Shown here piece after piece: positions 55,024-64,000 of a stretch of 64,000 nt of DNA. Made by a program: the position numbers and the translations under genes. The stretch lies in the NCBI GenBank assembly GCA_027486795.1, contig JAIXOI010000011.1, positions 42,868-106,867 on the forward strand. The letters are read 5' to 3'. The notes beneath the pieces are model-generated. The model was given only the letters and a program-made list of their open reading frames with translations. It did not search any database and was not told the origin of the DNA. The first letter of the stretch is position 1, and every line of letters starts with the position of its first letter. This stretch comes from Sphingobacteriales bacterium (lineage in GTDB: Bacteria; Bacteroidota; Bacteroidia; Chitinophagales; CAIOSU01).

Positions 55024-55914
55024 ATGTCTGGTAAACTAAAGGAAGTACGCGAGCGGATGAAATCCGTAAAGTCTACGCAACAAATCACCAAAGCCATGAA
55101 AATGGTTTCGGCGGCTAAGTTGCGCAGGGCTACTGTAGCTATTCAGGAAATGCGTCCTTATTCCAATAAATTATCTGAGATACTGAATAATATACTTATT
55201 GCTCAAGATGGTCAGGTAAAATTAGACCTAGCCGAAGAGCGTGAAGTAAAAAACGTGTTGCTGGTAGTATATACTGCCGATAGGGGTCTTTGTGGTGCAT
55301 TCAATGCCAATGTTATTAAAAAGACAATGGAGCAAATACGCACCAAGTACAGCCATATTGCTAAGGCCAACTTGCACGTAATGACTATTGGCAAAAAGAG
55401 CAACGCATACTTTGCTAAAGTGCAGTGCACCGTTAATGGCACATACATAAACCTTTTGCAAGATCGTAGCTTTGAAGAAACAGCTAAAGCTGCCGAATTT
55501 GCTATCAACGGTTTTATCAATGGCGATTTTGATGTAGTAGAGTTGGTTTACGCCCAGTTTAAAAATGCGGCAGTTCAAAATTACCTATCAGAACCGTTCT
55601 TGCCATTGGTGAAAGTAGAAGCTGCAGTAACACCAACCAATAACAATGTTGCCGATTTTATCTTTGAGCCGAACGAGCACGAGATTATTGATGTGCTGAT
55701 ACCGAAGATTTTGAAAACCCAGTTCTATAAAGCCTTATTGGATACCAACGCCAGCGAACATGGTGCCCGTATGACTGCCATGGACAAGGCTACCGATAAC
55801 GCACAAGAGCTATTGAAAGAGCTTAGCATTAGCTACAACCGTGCACGCCAGGCTGCCATTACCACCGAGCTTACCGAGATTGTGAGCGGTGCGGCGGCTT
55901 TGGAAGCGAATTAG
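55024..55914 (+). CDS. atpG: ATP synthase subunit gamma
   Basis: 296-residue central stalk subunit. N-terminal K-M-V-S-A-A-K-L-R-R-A motif, C-terminal A-R-Q-A-A-I-T-T-E-L-T-E-I-V-S-G-A-A motif. The last atp gene here: the beta and epsilon genes (atpD, atpC) do not follow. Confidence 0.96.
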   Translation: MSGKLKEVRERMKSVKSTQQITKAMKMVSAAKLRRATVAIQEMRPYSNKLSEILNNILIAQDGQVKLDLAEEREVKNVLLVVYTADRGLCGAFNANVIKKTMEQIRTKYSHIAKANLHVMTIGKKSNAYFAKVQCTVNGTYINLLQDRSFEETAKAAEFAINGFINGDFDVVELVYAQFKNAAVQNYLSEPFLPLVKVEAAVTPTNNNVADFIFEPNEHEIIDVLIPKILKTQFYKALLDTNASEHGARMTAMDKATDNAQELLKELSISYNRARQAAITTELTEIVSGAAALEAN

Positions 55915-55966
55915 ACACAACCCTTCGACTACGCTTAGGGTGACAAGACACAAGACACAAGACTTG
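55914..55966. repeat. dispersed intergenic repeat with (GACACAA)n
   Basis: After atpG, CCCTTCGACTACGCTTAGGG (55921-55940, an imperfect CCCT...AGGG hairpin) is flanked by GACACAA units. The hairpin word resembles a phrase I recall as abundant in Bacteroidota intergenic regions; (GACACAA)n is the reverse complement of the repeat at 8961-8984. Confidence 0.55.
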
Positions 55967-55981
55967 TTTCTAGGAATATTT

Positions 55982-56014
55982 ACAAAGCCATCCTTCGGGG
56001 TGGCTTTGTTGTTT
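55982..56014 (+). terminator. terminator of the atp operon
   Basis: ACAAAGCCATCC, loop TTCG, GGGTGGCTTTGT, then TGTTTT. A 12-bp stem (with a C/G-T variant) about 70 bp after atpG. Confidence 0.85.
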
Positions 56015-56125
56015 TAGGGAGTGAGCGTGCACGTTTAGTTATAATTGCAGCGCTGCGTAGCATGAAGTGGAATTATATGCTAATTTAGGCTGTAAAACCG
56101 CCCGCCATTGAACAGTAACCTTGAA

Positions 56126-56686
56126 ATGTACAATGCCAAATTAGAACGTTTCTTGAGTAGCTTGCATGCAGAAACACTAGAGACATTGGAAGCCATATCG
56201 GTTAACAAAAGCTTTAAGAAAGGTGCACTCTTACTAAAACCGGGAGAGGTGTGCCAGTGGAGCTACCAAATATTAGACGGCATAGCCCGAAAGTATTACC
56301 TAAGCGAAGGTAAGCAGATTACTACCGAGCTCTATTTTGTGGGCGATATTGCCATTTCATTCGGTAGCTATGCATTGCAAAACCCCAGCACTGAATATAT
56401 TGAGGCGCTTACCGAGGTAAAGGTATCAGCTATCAACTATCTTGCTTTTCAAGAAGCCAAAGCTAAGTACCCTAAACTTATGGAGCTAGATATAATGCTA
56501 TTGGAGTATTATGGCCTGTGGATTGAGGAACGAATGTTACAACTTAGAACCCTTAGTGCGAAACAGCGATACGACTTGATACTGGAGCAAAGCCCAAATA
56601 TACTTAAGCACGTTCCGCTGGGCATCGTGGCTTCTTATTTAGGCATCTCGCTGGAAACATTAAGCCGCATTCGTGCTAAGCGATAG
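56126..56686 (+). CDS. Crp/Fnr-family transcriptional regulator (second copy)
   Basis: About 186 residues from ATG 56126; a TTG 18 bp upstream is the alternative. Beta-roll sensor domain (G-A-L-L-L-K-P-G-E-V-C) and winged-helix C-terminus with recognition segment V-P-L-G-I-V-A-S-Y-L-G-I-S-L-E-T-L-S-R-I-R-A-K-R. A paralogue of the 46771 gene: both recognition helices share S-L-S-R-I-R or T-L-S-R-I-R. No clustered Cys. Confidence 0.87.
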   Translation: MYNAKLERFLSSLHAETLETLEAISVNKSFKKGALLLKPGEVCQWSYQILDGIARKYYLSEGKQITTELYFVGDIAISFGSYALQNPSTEYIEALTEVKVSAINYLAFQEAKAKYPKLMELDIMLLEYYGLWIEERMLQLRTLSAKQRYDLILEQSPNILKHVPLGIVASYLGISLETLSRIRAKR

Positions 56687-56693
56687 CTAAGTT

Positions 56694-56715
56694 TTTTTTG
56701 ACTTAGGTCAAAAAA
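56694..56715. promoter_or_regulatory. FNR-like inverted repeat (second copy)
   Basis: TTTTTTGAC-TTAG-GTCAAAAAA, a perfect 9-bp inverted repeat centred on a 4-bp spacer, core TTGAC-N4-GTCAA. It lies 8 bp after the Crp/Fnr gene and 45 bp before the DUF418 start. Confidence 0.65.
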
Positions 56716-56759
56716 TAAACCAACCGCGTGTACCATCTTTGATAGCAAGAAAAATAGCG

Positions 56760-57836
56760 ATGAATAAACGGATAATTGGTTTTGATTTGGCAAGAGCTTA
56801 TGCTGTGTTAGGCATGTTTATAGTAAATTTTAACACGGTATTTGGTAGCCTTACCGATAAAGAAGGCTTGAGTGGATTTTTAAACCTTTTTAATGGAAAT
56901 TCCAGTACCATTTTCGTAATGTTGGCGGGCATGGGCGTATCGCTTTTTACTACAAAGGGCATAGAGCAAAGCGATTTGCGCAGCAACCTTCGAAGTATCA
57001 TTTTAAAGCGCTCCTGGTTTCTATTCTTCTTTGGGTTGCTATTTTTTTTATGGTGGCCTGCCGACATTCTCCACTTTTATGGCGGTTATATGCATTTGGC
57101 CGCATTGCTCTTGTTTGTGCCTAAGCAATACTATTTAGTAGCGGCAGGGCTTGCGGTGGGGGTGTTTCACCTATTGTTTACGATAGTTCCGTTTGATACT
57201 GGATGGAATTTTGAATCGTTTCAATATCTCGATTTTTGGACCATCAAAGGCTTCCTTCGCAACACGTTCTATAACGGCTGGAACCCCATCTTTCCTTGGG
57301 TAGCTTATTTTTTTGTGGGGCAGTATCTTGGCCGCCTCAACTGGAATGCTAGCCATACGGCTCGCAACACGATTTTGGCGGGCTTATCATTGTTCATACC
57401 CATACAGGTATTGCAATATTATGCGGTACAAATAACCACCAACAGCGATATACTTGCATATATACAGGCCGATTATCTGCCGCCGTTTTTGCCATTTATG
57501 CTCGGCACTATGGGATTTGGTATGGTGGTAATTGGGCTATGTATGAAAATAGGAGGGCGGATAGCGCACAACCCTATAGCAAAGGTACTAGCCGAGACAG
57601 GAAAACTGACATTGACCCATTACGTATCGCACATTACCATCGGGTTTATACTTTTGGCCATTATTACTGGCAAACCCTTGGATGAGCAAATTATGGACTT
57701 GCCAGATACCCCGCCCTTTGTTATTCTTTTGTTTGCCATTTCGTTTTTTATAGTAAGCTGCCTATTTAGCCGCTTGTGGCTTAAGAAGTTTTCCAATGGA
57801 CCTTTAGAGAGCTTGATGCGAAAAATTTCTGGGTGA
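56760..57836 (+). CDS. DUF418 family membrane protein
   Basis: 358 residues from ATG 56760 (M-N-K-R-I-I-G-F-D-L-A-R-A-Y-A-V-L-G-M-F). About ten transmembrane helices. The N-terminal I-G-F-D-L-A-R-A-x-A-V-L-G-M and the later L-T-H-Y-V-S-H-I match DUF418/DUF1624-type acyltransferase-like proteins. Unknown substrate. Paired with the upstream Crp/Fnr regulator. Confidence 0.85.
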   Translation: MNKRIIGFDLARAYAVLGMFIVNFNTVFGSLTDKEGLSGFLNLFNGNSSTIFVMLAGMGVSLFTTKGIEQSDLRSNLRSIILKRSWFLFFFGLLFFLWWPADILHFYGGYMHLAALLLFVPKQYYLVAAGLAVGVFHLLFTIVPFDTGWNFESFQYLDFWTIKGFLRNTFYNGWNPIFPWVAYFFVGQYLGRLNWNASHTARNTILAGLSLFIPIQVLQYYAVQITTNSDILAYIQADYLPPFLPFMLGTMGFGMVVIGLCMKIGGRIAHNPIAKVLAETGKLTLTHYVSHITIGFILLAIITGKPLDEQIMDLPDTPPFVILLFAISFFIVSCLFSRLWLKKFSNGPLESLMRKISG

Positions 57837-57965
57837 ATAAGCTGCATTCGTGGTTGTTTTCGAGATTGCCCCACCCCCTCGTCCTTGTCTTCTTTTGACG
57901 AGGATGAAACGGACACCGCGTCTGCAGACGCCAGTGCCATACGTAATATTAACTCCTCCTTTTTT

Positions 57966-58078
57966 CAATCTTACCTCGTAAATCTAAAATCGTAAATAAC
58001 CATCACTCCACCAATAACTTGCCATTAACGGCCTTGCCGCCGCTGCCAATGCGGTAGAGGTATAGGCCGGGGGGTAGG
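57966..58078 (-). repeat. 113-bp dispersed repeat, copy 2
   Basis: Inverted match of 15972-16084: 36 identical coding bases, a diverged middle, and 34 of 36 matching in the non-coding flank beyond the stop. Confidence 0.8.
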
Positions 58079-59691
58079 TTTAAGGTTAGGGTGGTTTGCC
58101 CGCCCGCAAGGGTGGCTTGGTACACGCTTTGCCCCAATAGATTGTAAAGCGCCATGCTGCCGCCCTGCCCGCCCGGCAGCTCAATGGTGAGCGTGCCCGT
58201 GGTGGGGTTGGGGTAGAGTTTGGCTTCCACGGTGGTGGTTTCGGTTATGCCCGTACAGTTGCGCACTTCTATGTACACGCTATCTAGCCTACTGTTGCAC
58301 GAGGGGCCAACGTAGTTGGTATCGGTGAGGGTTACGTAGTACCAGCGGCTCTGCTGCGGGGGCAATACCAATTGCTCACGATTAGTCAAAGTATCAATGC
58401 CCGGTGCTGCCTGCCATTGGTAAGTAATGCCGTAAATGCTGTCGCCGCCGATTCGGAAGGCCTTGATGGTGCTATCGCTAGCACAAAAGAACGTATCTCT
58501 TCCTGCATCGGCTACATACACGGGCAGAGAGCTTAGATTGTAGTTGGGGATATAGGGTAATGCCAATGTTGTTCTGCAATTGTTGTTTAACTGCATTTCA
58601 AATGGAACAAAGTTACAAAGAACTCCAGTTTGATTAGGTTGATGAATAATGCCAAGCCTATTATGAAGTCCCATATTGGTATATGGTGAATAGCAAGTGA
58701 GGTAGATTTTATTATCTGGCCCTAACTCCAATCCTCCTGAGCGAATAGTGTCAATGTCAAGAAATGACCATAGCTGAACAGCTGAAGAACCTATATTTGC
58801 TTGGTTTAGATCAAACTGATACAGGGCATTTTCATCGTAACCTCTTCCAGTAGTTGCATATAAAAATTGTTCTGAGGGTGAAAATTCTAAAGCCGAGTAT
58901 TTAGCAACACCCGTTGAGGAATTAATCGTTTTAAGGTTTGAGAGTTCTCCATTGCAACGGTTGAAATCGTAAAGTTCAATCATGCCCAACTCTATCAGGC
59001 TAAACGCAACTTTATCTCCCAAAATAGAAACTGCAGCATCTCCATACCACAGGTTAGATCTATTGTGCGAGTATCCAATATTTTGAACTTCGGGCCCAAT
59101 GATAGAATCCTCGGTAATTAAAAATCGATAGAAACTATTGGTAGGAGATGCTACGTTCCTGTTATAAATTTCATGGGTCAAAAGCCACCAATCCTTTCCA
59201 TTTGCGTGACGAATCACAGCAAATCTCGAATCAATCGGAGCAGTTACTAAACGCGTGTTTTTCTTGTAAACAAAAAGACCATTTGGACCATCATGTACTT
59301 CAGTAAAGGCAATATTTGTACATACTTCAAACGGACAATTAATTCTGTCATAGATGTACTGGCTAAACAAAATAATTTTTGATGGAAATTTCAGTAAGAA
59401 AGATGCTTTGTAGCTGTTAATGAAATTGTTAATAGAATCACCACCCAAAATAACATTATTACTAGAGTCTCTCAATTCAGATCCTGCTAAGTAAATTATT
59501 AATCTACCATTGTCCGTGGACAATGCAGTACTTTGCACAATTGTGTTGGCTAAAGTTGCATAACTTGTTGGATTTAAAGAGTCAAATCTTACACCACACC
59601 CAATTCCAAAAGCCCAGTTGTTGTCCAACTGGGCTTTTAGAGGGATGTTAAACACTATTGCTAATACTATGAATAGTTGTAGCTTATTCAA
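58003..59691 (-). CDS. T9SS-exported protein with type A sorting domain
   Basis: About 562 residues. I place the start at TTG 59691, which overlaps the upstream stop by 8 bp (TTGAATAA) and gives a good signal peptide (L-N-K-L-Q-L-F-I-V-L-A-I-V-F-N-I); a TTG at 59718 is the alternative. The body repeats beta units with K-I-Y-L-T and F-L-Y-A-T-T-G-R-G-like motifs, suggesting a propeller (W-A-F-G-I-G-C-G-V-R-F start). It ends with a type A sorting domain (A-K-L-Y-P-N-P to G-K-L-L-V-E). Adhesive or enzymatic role unknown. Confidence 0.83.
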   Translation of the reverse strand: MNKLQLFIVLAIVFNIPLKAQLDNNWAFGIGCGVRFDSLNPTSYATLANTIVQSTALSTDNGRLIIYLAGSELRDSSNNVILGGDSINNFINSYKASFLLKFPSKIILFSQYIYDRINCPFEVCTNIAFTEVHDGPNGLFVYKKNTRLVTAPIDSRFAVIRHANGKDWWLLTHEIYNRNVASPTNSFYRFLITEDSIIGPEVQNIGYSHNRSNLWYGDAAVSILGDKVAFSLIELGMIELYDFNRCNGELSNLKTINSSTGVAKYSALEFSPSEQFLYATTGRGYDENALYQFDLNQANIGSSAVQLWSFLDIDTIRSGGLELGPDNKIYLTCYSPYTNMGLHNRLGIIHQPNQTGVLCNFVPFEMQLNNNCRTTLALPYIPNYNLSSLPVYVADAGRDTFFCASDSTIKAFRIGGDSIYGITYQWQAAPGIDTLTNREQLVLPPQQSRWYYVTLTDTNYVGPSCNSRLDSVYIEVRNCTGITETTTVEAKLYPNPTTGTLTIELPGGQGGSMALYNLLGQSVYQATLAGGQTTLTLNLPPGLYLYRIGSGGKAVNGKLLVE

Positions 59692-62600
59692 TAATAATAA
59701 TTTTGTCAGTATGTTCAAGGTTACCGTTTATGTAAACTTTATAAAGATACATCCCTTTTACATTTCCAATAATCGTTAAGTCAATTCCATTGGTTCCTTC
59801 CGATAGTTTGTAATCAGCAACTAAACGTCCATCAACAGAATAAATCATCAATTTACCTGTTTCCTTTTCGCCCAAAACAATGCTCCCCATGCGATCTCCA
59901 GCATAAAAATTTGGCATCAACAGATAAGACTTAGTTTTTGCAACATTGGTTGTATTTACCTTTTCTTGTTGATCGGTCTTGCTACTAGGTGTTATGCAGG
60001 TATCCACCCATTCATACCTTAACATGCTATGGTCATAATTCATCAACATCGCCCTAGCCTCAATTACCGAAGGGCCACCATAAAAAATACATTGGTCTGC
60101 TATCGCTTGGATGTCTTCCTCCACATCTTCATAGGTTTGAGCACCACGAGCTATATTAAAATAGTATCCAGTATAATCCAGTGCATTGGTCTCCATGTCG
60201 TTACTCGGCGAGAGGGCACCTAATCTTGTTTGAAGACCGTTGATGTTAACCTCTGTAAAGCCTGTCAACTCTGTTTCGCGTATATCTCTCTTTATGCTAT
60301 CAAGCGTAGGCATAAATGAACTAGCGTAACCATTAAAGAAAGTTTCAATTGCTGAATCTTCTTCGAGAACATCGGGTCTTTGAGAAAGACTGGTGTAAAG
60401 TCCATACCTACCCCACCACCTATATATTAGCGAATCATTTGGGATTGCGATACTGTCGCCAATAACATCCAATGCATACTTCTTGTTAAAATCAGTTTTA
60501 GGGGTGCCATTGCAAACAACACAATTCAATGAATCATTAACTGGAGTGACTTCAAATGTATCTATTGAGGCAAATCCTGGCGCGGGTGCAGATATGCTAA
60601 TGTCATTTATCATGGATGCAGGCAAAAATTCTAATGACCCATTATTCCTTAAAAATATAGGAGAAAGAGCACCATCGCTAAGAGAGTAAGTCCGTGTGTG
60701 TGCAATAAATGTATTCCCTCCAGTAGCTACCCACCTATTGTCAAAGGTAATAGGGCTATTCCATAAAATTCCACCTATAGGTCCGATACGCCCACTATTA
60801 CTAAGTCCAACGCCTACTGAGCTGTTACTTATAGTATTAGCCTGAAAAGGGCTAAATACATTATCTCCTGCAAAAAGAAAAGATATGCCTGAACTATCAA
60901 CTTGGTTGCATTGCACCAAACTACCAGCACTCGTACTTATAGCAATGCCAGTAGTGCGGTTCTCACTTTTATTGTCGGCAGCCACATCGTTACAATAAAC
61001 CTTAGTGTTGGGGCTATTGCCGTAAAATATACCCGTTGACCGTAGTGTAGTTCCTATATGTCGCATGTTTATTTCATTATCGTAAATCTGTGTCTGAGGG
61101 GTGTTATAGGTAGTAATACCAGTTGCACAATTGGTAATCACATTACCGTATATTTCCATGGGGTCTGTATAGGTTCCCCCAATTATTTGGAACAGGCTCA
61201 AATTGTAAATAGCATTGCGTTCAATAGTGGTAATGGTGTCGGGCCAAGAAATAATATTGTCACGAATAGTGACTGGGGCGTAATTGCCACTTGTGAAAAT
61301 GGCAGTAGCATGCCTTCCTGAAATATCATTATTTTGTACTATTGTACCTAATAGGCCCGTAGAATCTGGTCCTTGACTCGAAAGGGATATTCCTATTGAA
61401 CCAGTTATTCCAATAAGACTGTTGTTATCTACAAATGTCTTTCCAGATTTGCTTACCGTGATACCATTATTGGTATTATATAGATAATTCGGTGCTAGTT
61501 TTCCAATGTTCACCGTGCCTGTAGCTTTCGATACAAAGATACCTATGTCACTAGTTGCAGAATCGGCGACCGCAACTAACGGAAAAGGATTCCCGATTAG
61601 GTTATTATCAATATACAAATTGTGCACGTTTCTTACAGAGATGGCTGTGTCAGCTTTCAATATCCAGCTACCACCACTTCCAGGAGAGCCAATGCTAGTC
61701 TGCCAAACGCTATCCACTTCAATACCCACAGCCGCAGAATTTCTACTTGCATATGGCGGTAATAAATTAGCAAAATCAGTGGTGAACAAAAAGGCTGTAT
61801 CCAATAAAAGAGGCGCAACATTTGGATAATTCCTTGCGACTATATGCTTGTAATTGTTTACCAAATAACTGTTTGATACGGAAATACTTCCCCCACCTTC
61901 GGATACTAGGGCATTCTTAGCATCTTTTACGATGGAACTATCTATTATAACTATCCTTCCAAGACTGTCGATAGTTCTGCTTACATAAATTCCGTCCCAC
62001 ATAGTGTCGCAACCAGCTTGGATGGTAGAATTCTCAATGGTTAATGTCTTTCCGGGCAATATTATAACTTTTGCATCTGGAGCAAAACGTAAATTTGGAC
62101 AGCTATTAAATATGAAATTTTTATCAATGTAAATTGTCCCATTAAATACAATTTCCAAGTTAGTCATAATCTCACCTGTACCAAAAAAATAAGTGTCATC
62201 AATCGTTGAGATTTTATCGAGCGATGTAACAATATTACCTGAACCACTGCCATTACAGCAATTTGAGTTGGTGATTAGTGTATCGGATAAACTACAGCCT
62301 CCCAGATCTAGAGTAGCTATTACCATACTGAAACTGTTGGCTGAGAATGAAATTGAAGGTGATCCAGCCGCCGAATATATCAACGTAGATCCAGAGTATA
62401 CTTCCCACGTATAATTATCTGTATAATCTGCATAGACATTTGTTACCTGATAGTGGTAAAGTCCTGAGTCACAAACTAAAGCCTGTCCAGTAATCTCAGG
62501 TGCTTCGGGAACGTAGAAGAATTTTGTTAAAGTGTCGTAATAATTACCGTCAGTGTATATCAATGAAACTGGGTAAGCTCCAGTAGGTAGTAACCCATAC

Positions 62601-64000
62601 AATACAGCTATTGAATCTCTAAATGTAGATTGATACAAAATGGTATTACTCAAACCATGAAGGTACCAATCATTGACAGCATAAAAGCAATCGCTGAGAT
62701 CTTTCAACTCAAGCAGTAAAGATATTGAATCATTACTGGCAGAATAGCAACTTATCTTAAGATTAAAATCAATTGAGTCAACCGTAATAATTGCTGTATC
62801 CCTAGTAATCAACGTAGAGTCTGAAACTAAAGTTGGCGAAAACTGATCAGCATATTTACATTGTACGGTCTCAGATAATTCAAGTACAAATGTACCTATT
62901 GAGTCATACGAATGCGCAATATAGGATAAAGTATTGGTTTTTGTATTTCCGTCCCCAAATACCCAGTCATATTGAATATTGTAATCTACAGAATTACCTG
63001 TATCAAAAAAAATTTCTTCCAAGCGGCAAATATTTACTATCGAAGGATATAGTTGCAATCCGTTAGAATCTCTAACCCGAAAGTATTTTACGGGACTGGT
63101 GGCTGATCCAAAAATATTTGATGACCAGTAAAAATACTTTGCTTTATATGTCCCAGCAGGCAGTTCTAAATGAATTAGTTCAGTACTTACTGGATAAATT
63201 GGGTTAAGAAATGGCTCAAAGGCCTGAGTGTACTTGTTAAACTTTTCTATTTCGTACGTTACGAATCCAGCTGTATCCCAATATGGCGGATATCCAATCC
63301 CTCCAACATAAAACCAAACTGAATCCAAGCAGTAAGAATATTGAAGGGGGTAGTTTTTAGTGACCTCCCAAAAAGCAGTATCTCCTATTACATCTAAGGT
63401 CGGTAGAGGGGGAAGAAGTAAAGGTCTGAGGCCTATGCGACGTAATGTCGAAGTTGATTTAAACAATCGCATTTGATAACTTTGACCTATGTCTGTAACT
63501 AGCATTTTAGAAATAAACTTATCTAATGTATCAGGATAAATTGTGTCTAAGCTATTCAAACCAACACAAACACCTGAATACAGGATAATACTATCAATAT
63601 CATAATTGGCGGAATCATCAGCATTTCCAACAAATATTTCGCTTAACGTCTCCAGTGCTCCAAATTCAAACCAAATTTCGTTATCCTTCATGTAAAAAAT
63701 AGTTTCATCAAGATTAAGCCCATCAATTTCAATAGCATCGGCACAAGTCAGCCCCGTTTTGCCACCGTAGGTGCTTTTGTTTGGGCTGGTGTTGTCAACG
63801 AGCGTTACGAAGTTGGCGCGGCCGTCGGTAGGCAGGGCGTGGCCCGTTAGCGCCAAAGTGTTGGCGGTGGTGTTCACGGTGCCCAGCAGTTCGCCCCAGT
63901 GCTGCTCGTTGTATACCTGTGCTTTCAGGTTGGCCTCGGTGGCGCTTATGCCCGATAGGTCGGCGGCGGTGTAGCTTAGCTCAAGGTCAAAAATCGGCGA
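59684..64000 (-). CDS. giant T9SS substrate with PKD and beta-helix repeats (partial at window edge)
   Basis: The frame is open to base 64000, so the N-terminus lies outside; inside the window the first possible start is GTG 63877 but it is probably internal. The visible 1440 or so residues hold a first part with sugar-binding-like beta domains, then a PKD-like region (W-V-F-G-D-G-N-T at ~residue 310 of the visible start), then a long right-handed beta-helix (repeated N-x-I and D-N-x-I-turn units, e.g. Y-D-N-E-I-N-M), and a final type A sorting domain (M-I-Y-S-V-D-G-R ... G-M-Y-L-Y-K-V). A surface protein, possibly an adhesin or polysaccharide-active protein. Stop overlaps the start of the next gene. 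Confidence 0.85.
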   Translation of the reverse strand, partial: SPIFDLELSYTAADLSGISATEANLKAQVYNEQHWGELLGTVNTTANTLALTGHALPTDGRANFVTLVDNTSPNKSTYGGKTGLTCADAIEIDGLNLDETIFYMKDNEIWFEFGALETLSEIFVGNADDSANYDIDSIILYSGVCVGLNSLDTIYPDTLDKFISKMLVTDIGQSYQMRLFKSTSTLRRIGLRPLLLPPLPTLDVIGDTAFWEVTKNYPLQYSYCLDSVWFYVGGIGYPPYWDTAGFVTYEIEKFNKYTQAFEPFLNPIYPVSTELIHLELPAGTYKAKYFYWSSNIFGSATSPVKYFRVRDSNGLQLYPSIVNICRLEEIFFDTGNSVDYNIQYDWVFGDGNTKTNTLSYIAHSYDSIGTFVLELSETVQCKYADQFSPTLVSDSTLITRDTAIITVDSIDFNLKISCYSASNDSISLLLELKDLSDCFYAVNDWYLHGLSNTILYQSTFRDSIAVLYGLLPTGAYPVSLIYTDGNYYDTLTKFFYVPEAPEITGQALVCDSGLYHYQVTNVYADYTDNYTWEVYSGSTLIYSAAGSPSISFSANSFSMVIATLDLGGCSLSDTLITNSNCCNGSGSGNIVTSLDKISTIDDTYFFGTGEIMTNLEIVFNGTIYIDKNFIFNSCPNLRFAPDAKVIILPGKTLTIENSTIQAGCDTMWDGIYVSRTIDSLGRIVIIDSSIVKDAKNALVSEGGGSISVSNSYLVNNYKHIVARNYPNVAPLLLDTAFLFTTDFANLLPPYASRNSAAVGIEVDSVWQTSIGSPGSGGSWILKADTAISVRNVHNLYIDNNLIGNPFPLVAVADSATSDIGIFVSKATGTVNIGKLAPNYLYNTNNGITVSKSGKTFVDNNSLIGITGSIGISLSSQGPDSTGLLGTIVQNNDISGRHATAIFTSGNYAPVTIRDNIISWPDTITTIERNAIYNLSLFQIIGGTYTDPMEIYGNVITNCATGITTYNTPQTQIYDNEINMRHIGTTLRSTGIFYGNSPNTKVYCNDVAADNKSENRTTGIAISTSAGSLVQCNQVDSSGISFLFAGDNVFSPFQANTISNSSVGVGLSNSGRIGPIGGILWNSPITFDNRWVATGGNTFIAHTRTYSLSDGALSPIFLRNNGSLEFLPASMINDISISAPAPGFASIDTFEVTPVNDSLNCVVCNGTPKTDFNKKYALDVIGDSIAIPNDSLIYRWWGRYGLYTSLSQRPDVLEEDSAIETFFNGYASSFMPTLDSIKRDIRETELTGFTEVNINGLQTRLGALSPSNDMETNALDYTGYYFNIARGAQTYEDVEEDIQAIADQCIFYGGPSVIEARAMLMNYDHSMLRYEWVDTCITPSSKTDQQEKVNTTNVAKTKSYLLMPNFYAGDRMGSIVLGEKETGKLMIYSVDGRLVADYKLSEGTNGIDLTIIGNVKGMYLYKVYINGNLEHTDKIIIIE

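Overview
The window is chromosomal DNA from a member of the Bacteroidota. The evidence is type IX secretion (T9SS) C-terminal sorting domains, Bacteroidota-only families (DUF4290; DUF5723 barrel plus thrombospondin type 3 repeats plus OmpA), a Rho factor with a long low-complexity insert, almost no Shine-Dalgarno sequences, and several start regions with a TAnnTTTG -7 element. An HMG-CoA reductase and a type 2 IPP isomerase point to a mevalonate-using lineage, but I cannot name the genus. No rRNA, tRNA, CRISPR array, prophage or recognisable transposase was seen.

Layout. 0.1-8.8 kb: L,D-transpeptidase, DUF4290-murA operon, a secreted protein, rpoN-PAP2 operon and asnS (cell wall and housekeeping). 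9.0-17.4 kb: a 1.16 kb-residue collagen-like secreted protein, small membrane proteins, a YifB/ComM ATPase, an orphan T9SS sorting-domain fragment and an unknown exported protein. 17.5-20.9 kb: nadB followed by a tiny cassette (broken DUF4160 plus DUF2442) between near-copies of the nadB 3' end, then the rpmH-rnpA-yidD cluster. 21-25 kb: a secreted protein, a Neverland/DAF-36-like Rieske oxygenase and rho. 25.5-29.1 kb: a Kdo precursor operon (small HAD hydrolase, arabinose-5-phosphate isomerase, KdsA), then a second cassette (unknown coiled-coil gene plus ParE/RelE toxin-antitoxin) between copies of the HAD gene start, and a pentapeptide protein. 29.4-42.1 kb: PhoD phosphatase, acyltransferase, hydrolase, idi2 and HMG-CoA reductase, thioesterase, ceramidase-like protein, mscL, and several small envelope proteins. 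42.2-46.6 kb: dabA-dabB, an inorganic-carbon uptake pair. 46.8-50.4 kb: a Crp/Fnr regulator with an adjacent beta-barrel gene, and an OmpA-family protein. 50.7-55.9 kb: atpB-E-F-H-A-G without atpD and atpC. 56.1-57.8 kb: a second Crp/Fnr regulator with a DUF418 membrane protein. 58.0-64.0 kb: two overlapping T9SS substrates, the second running off the window.

Most of the content is core metabolism. The unusual material is in the joints. Two toxin-antitoxin-like cassettes each sit between short direct repeats copied from the end of the neighbouring core gene; in the nadB case the copied codons differ only synonymously, as att-type integration would leave. A 113-bp block covering the end of a T9SS sorting domain plus 3' flank occurs twice, 42 kb apart. 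Both Crp/Fnr genes are followed by an FNR-like inverted repeat in front of the next gene. Short echo-like degenerate repeats fill many gene junctions.
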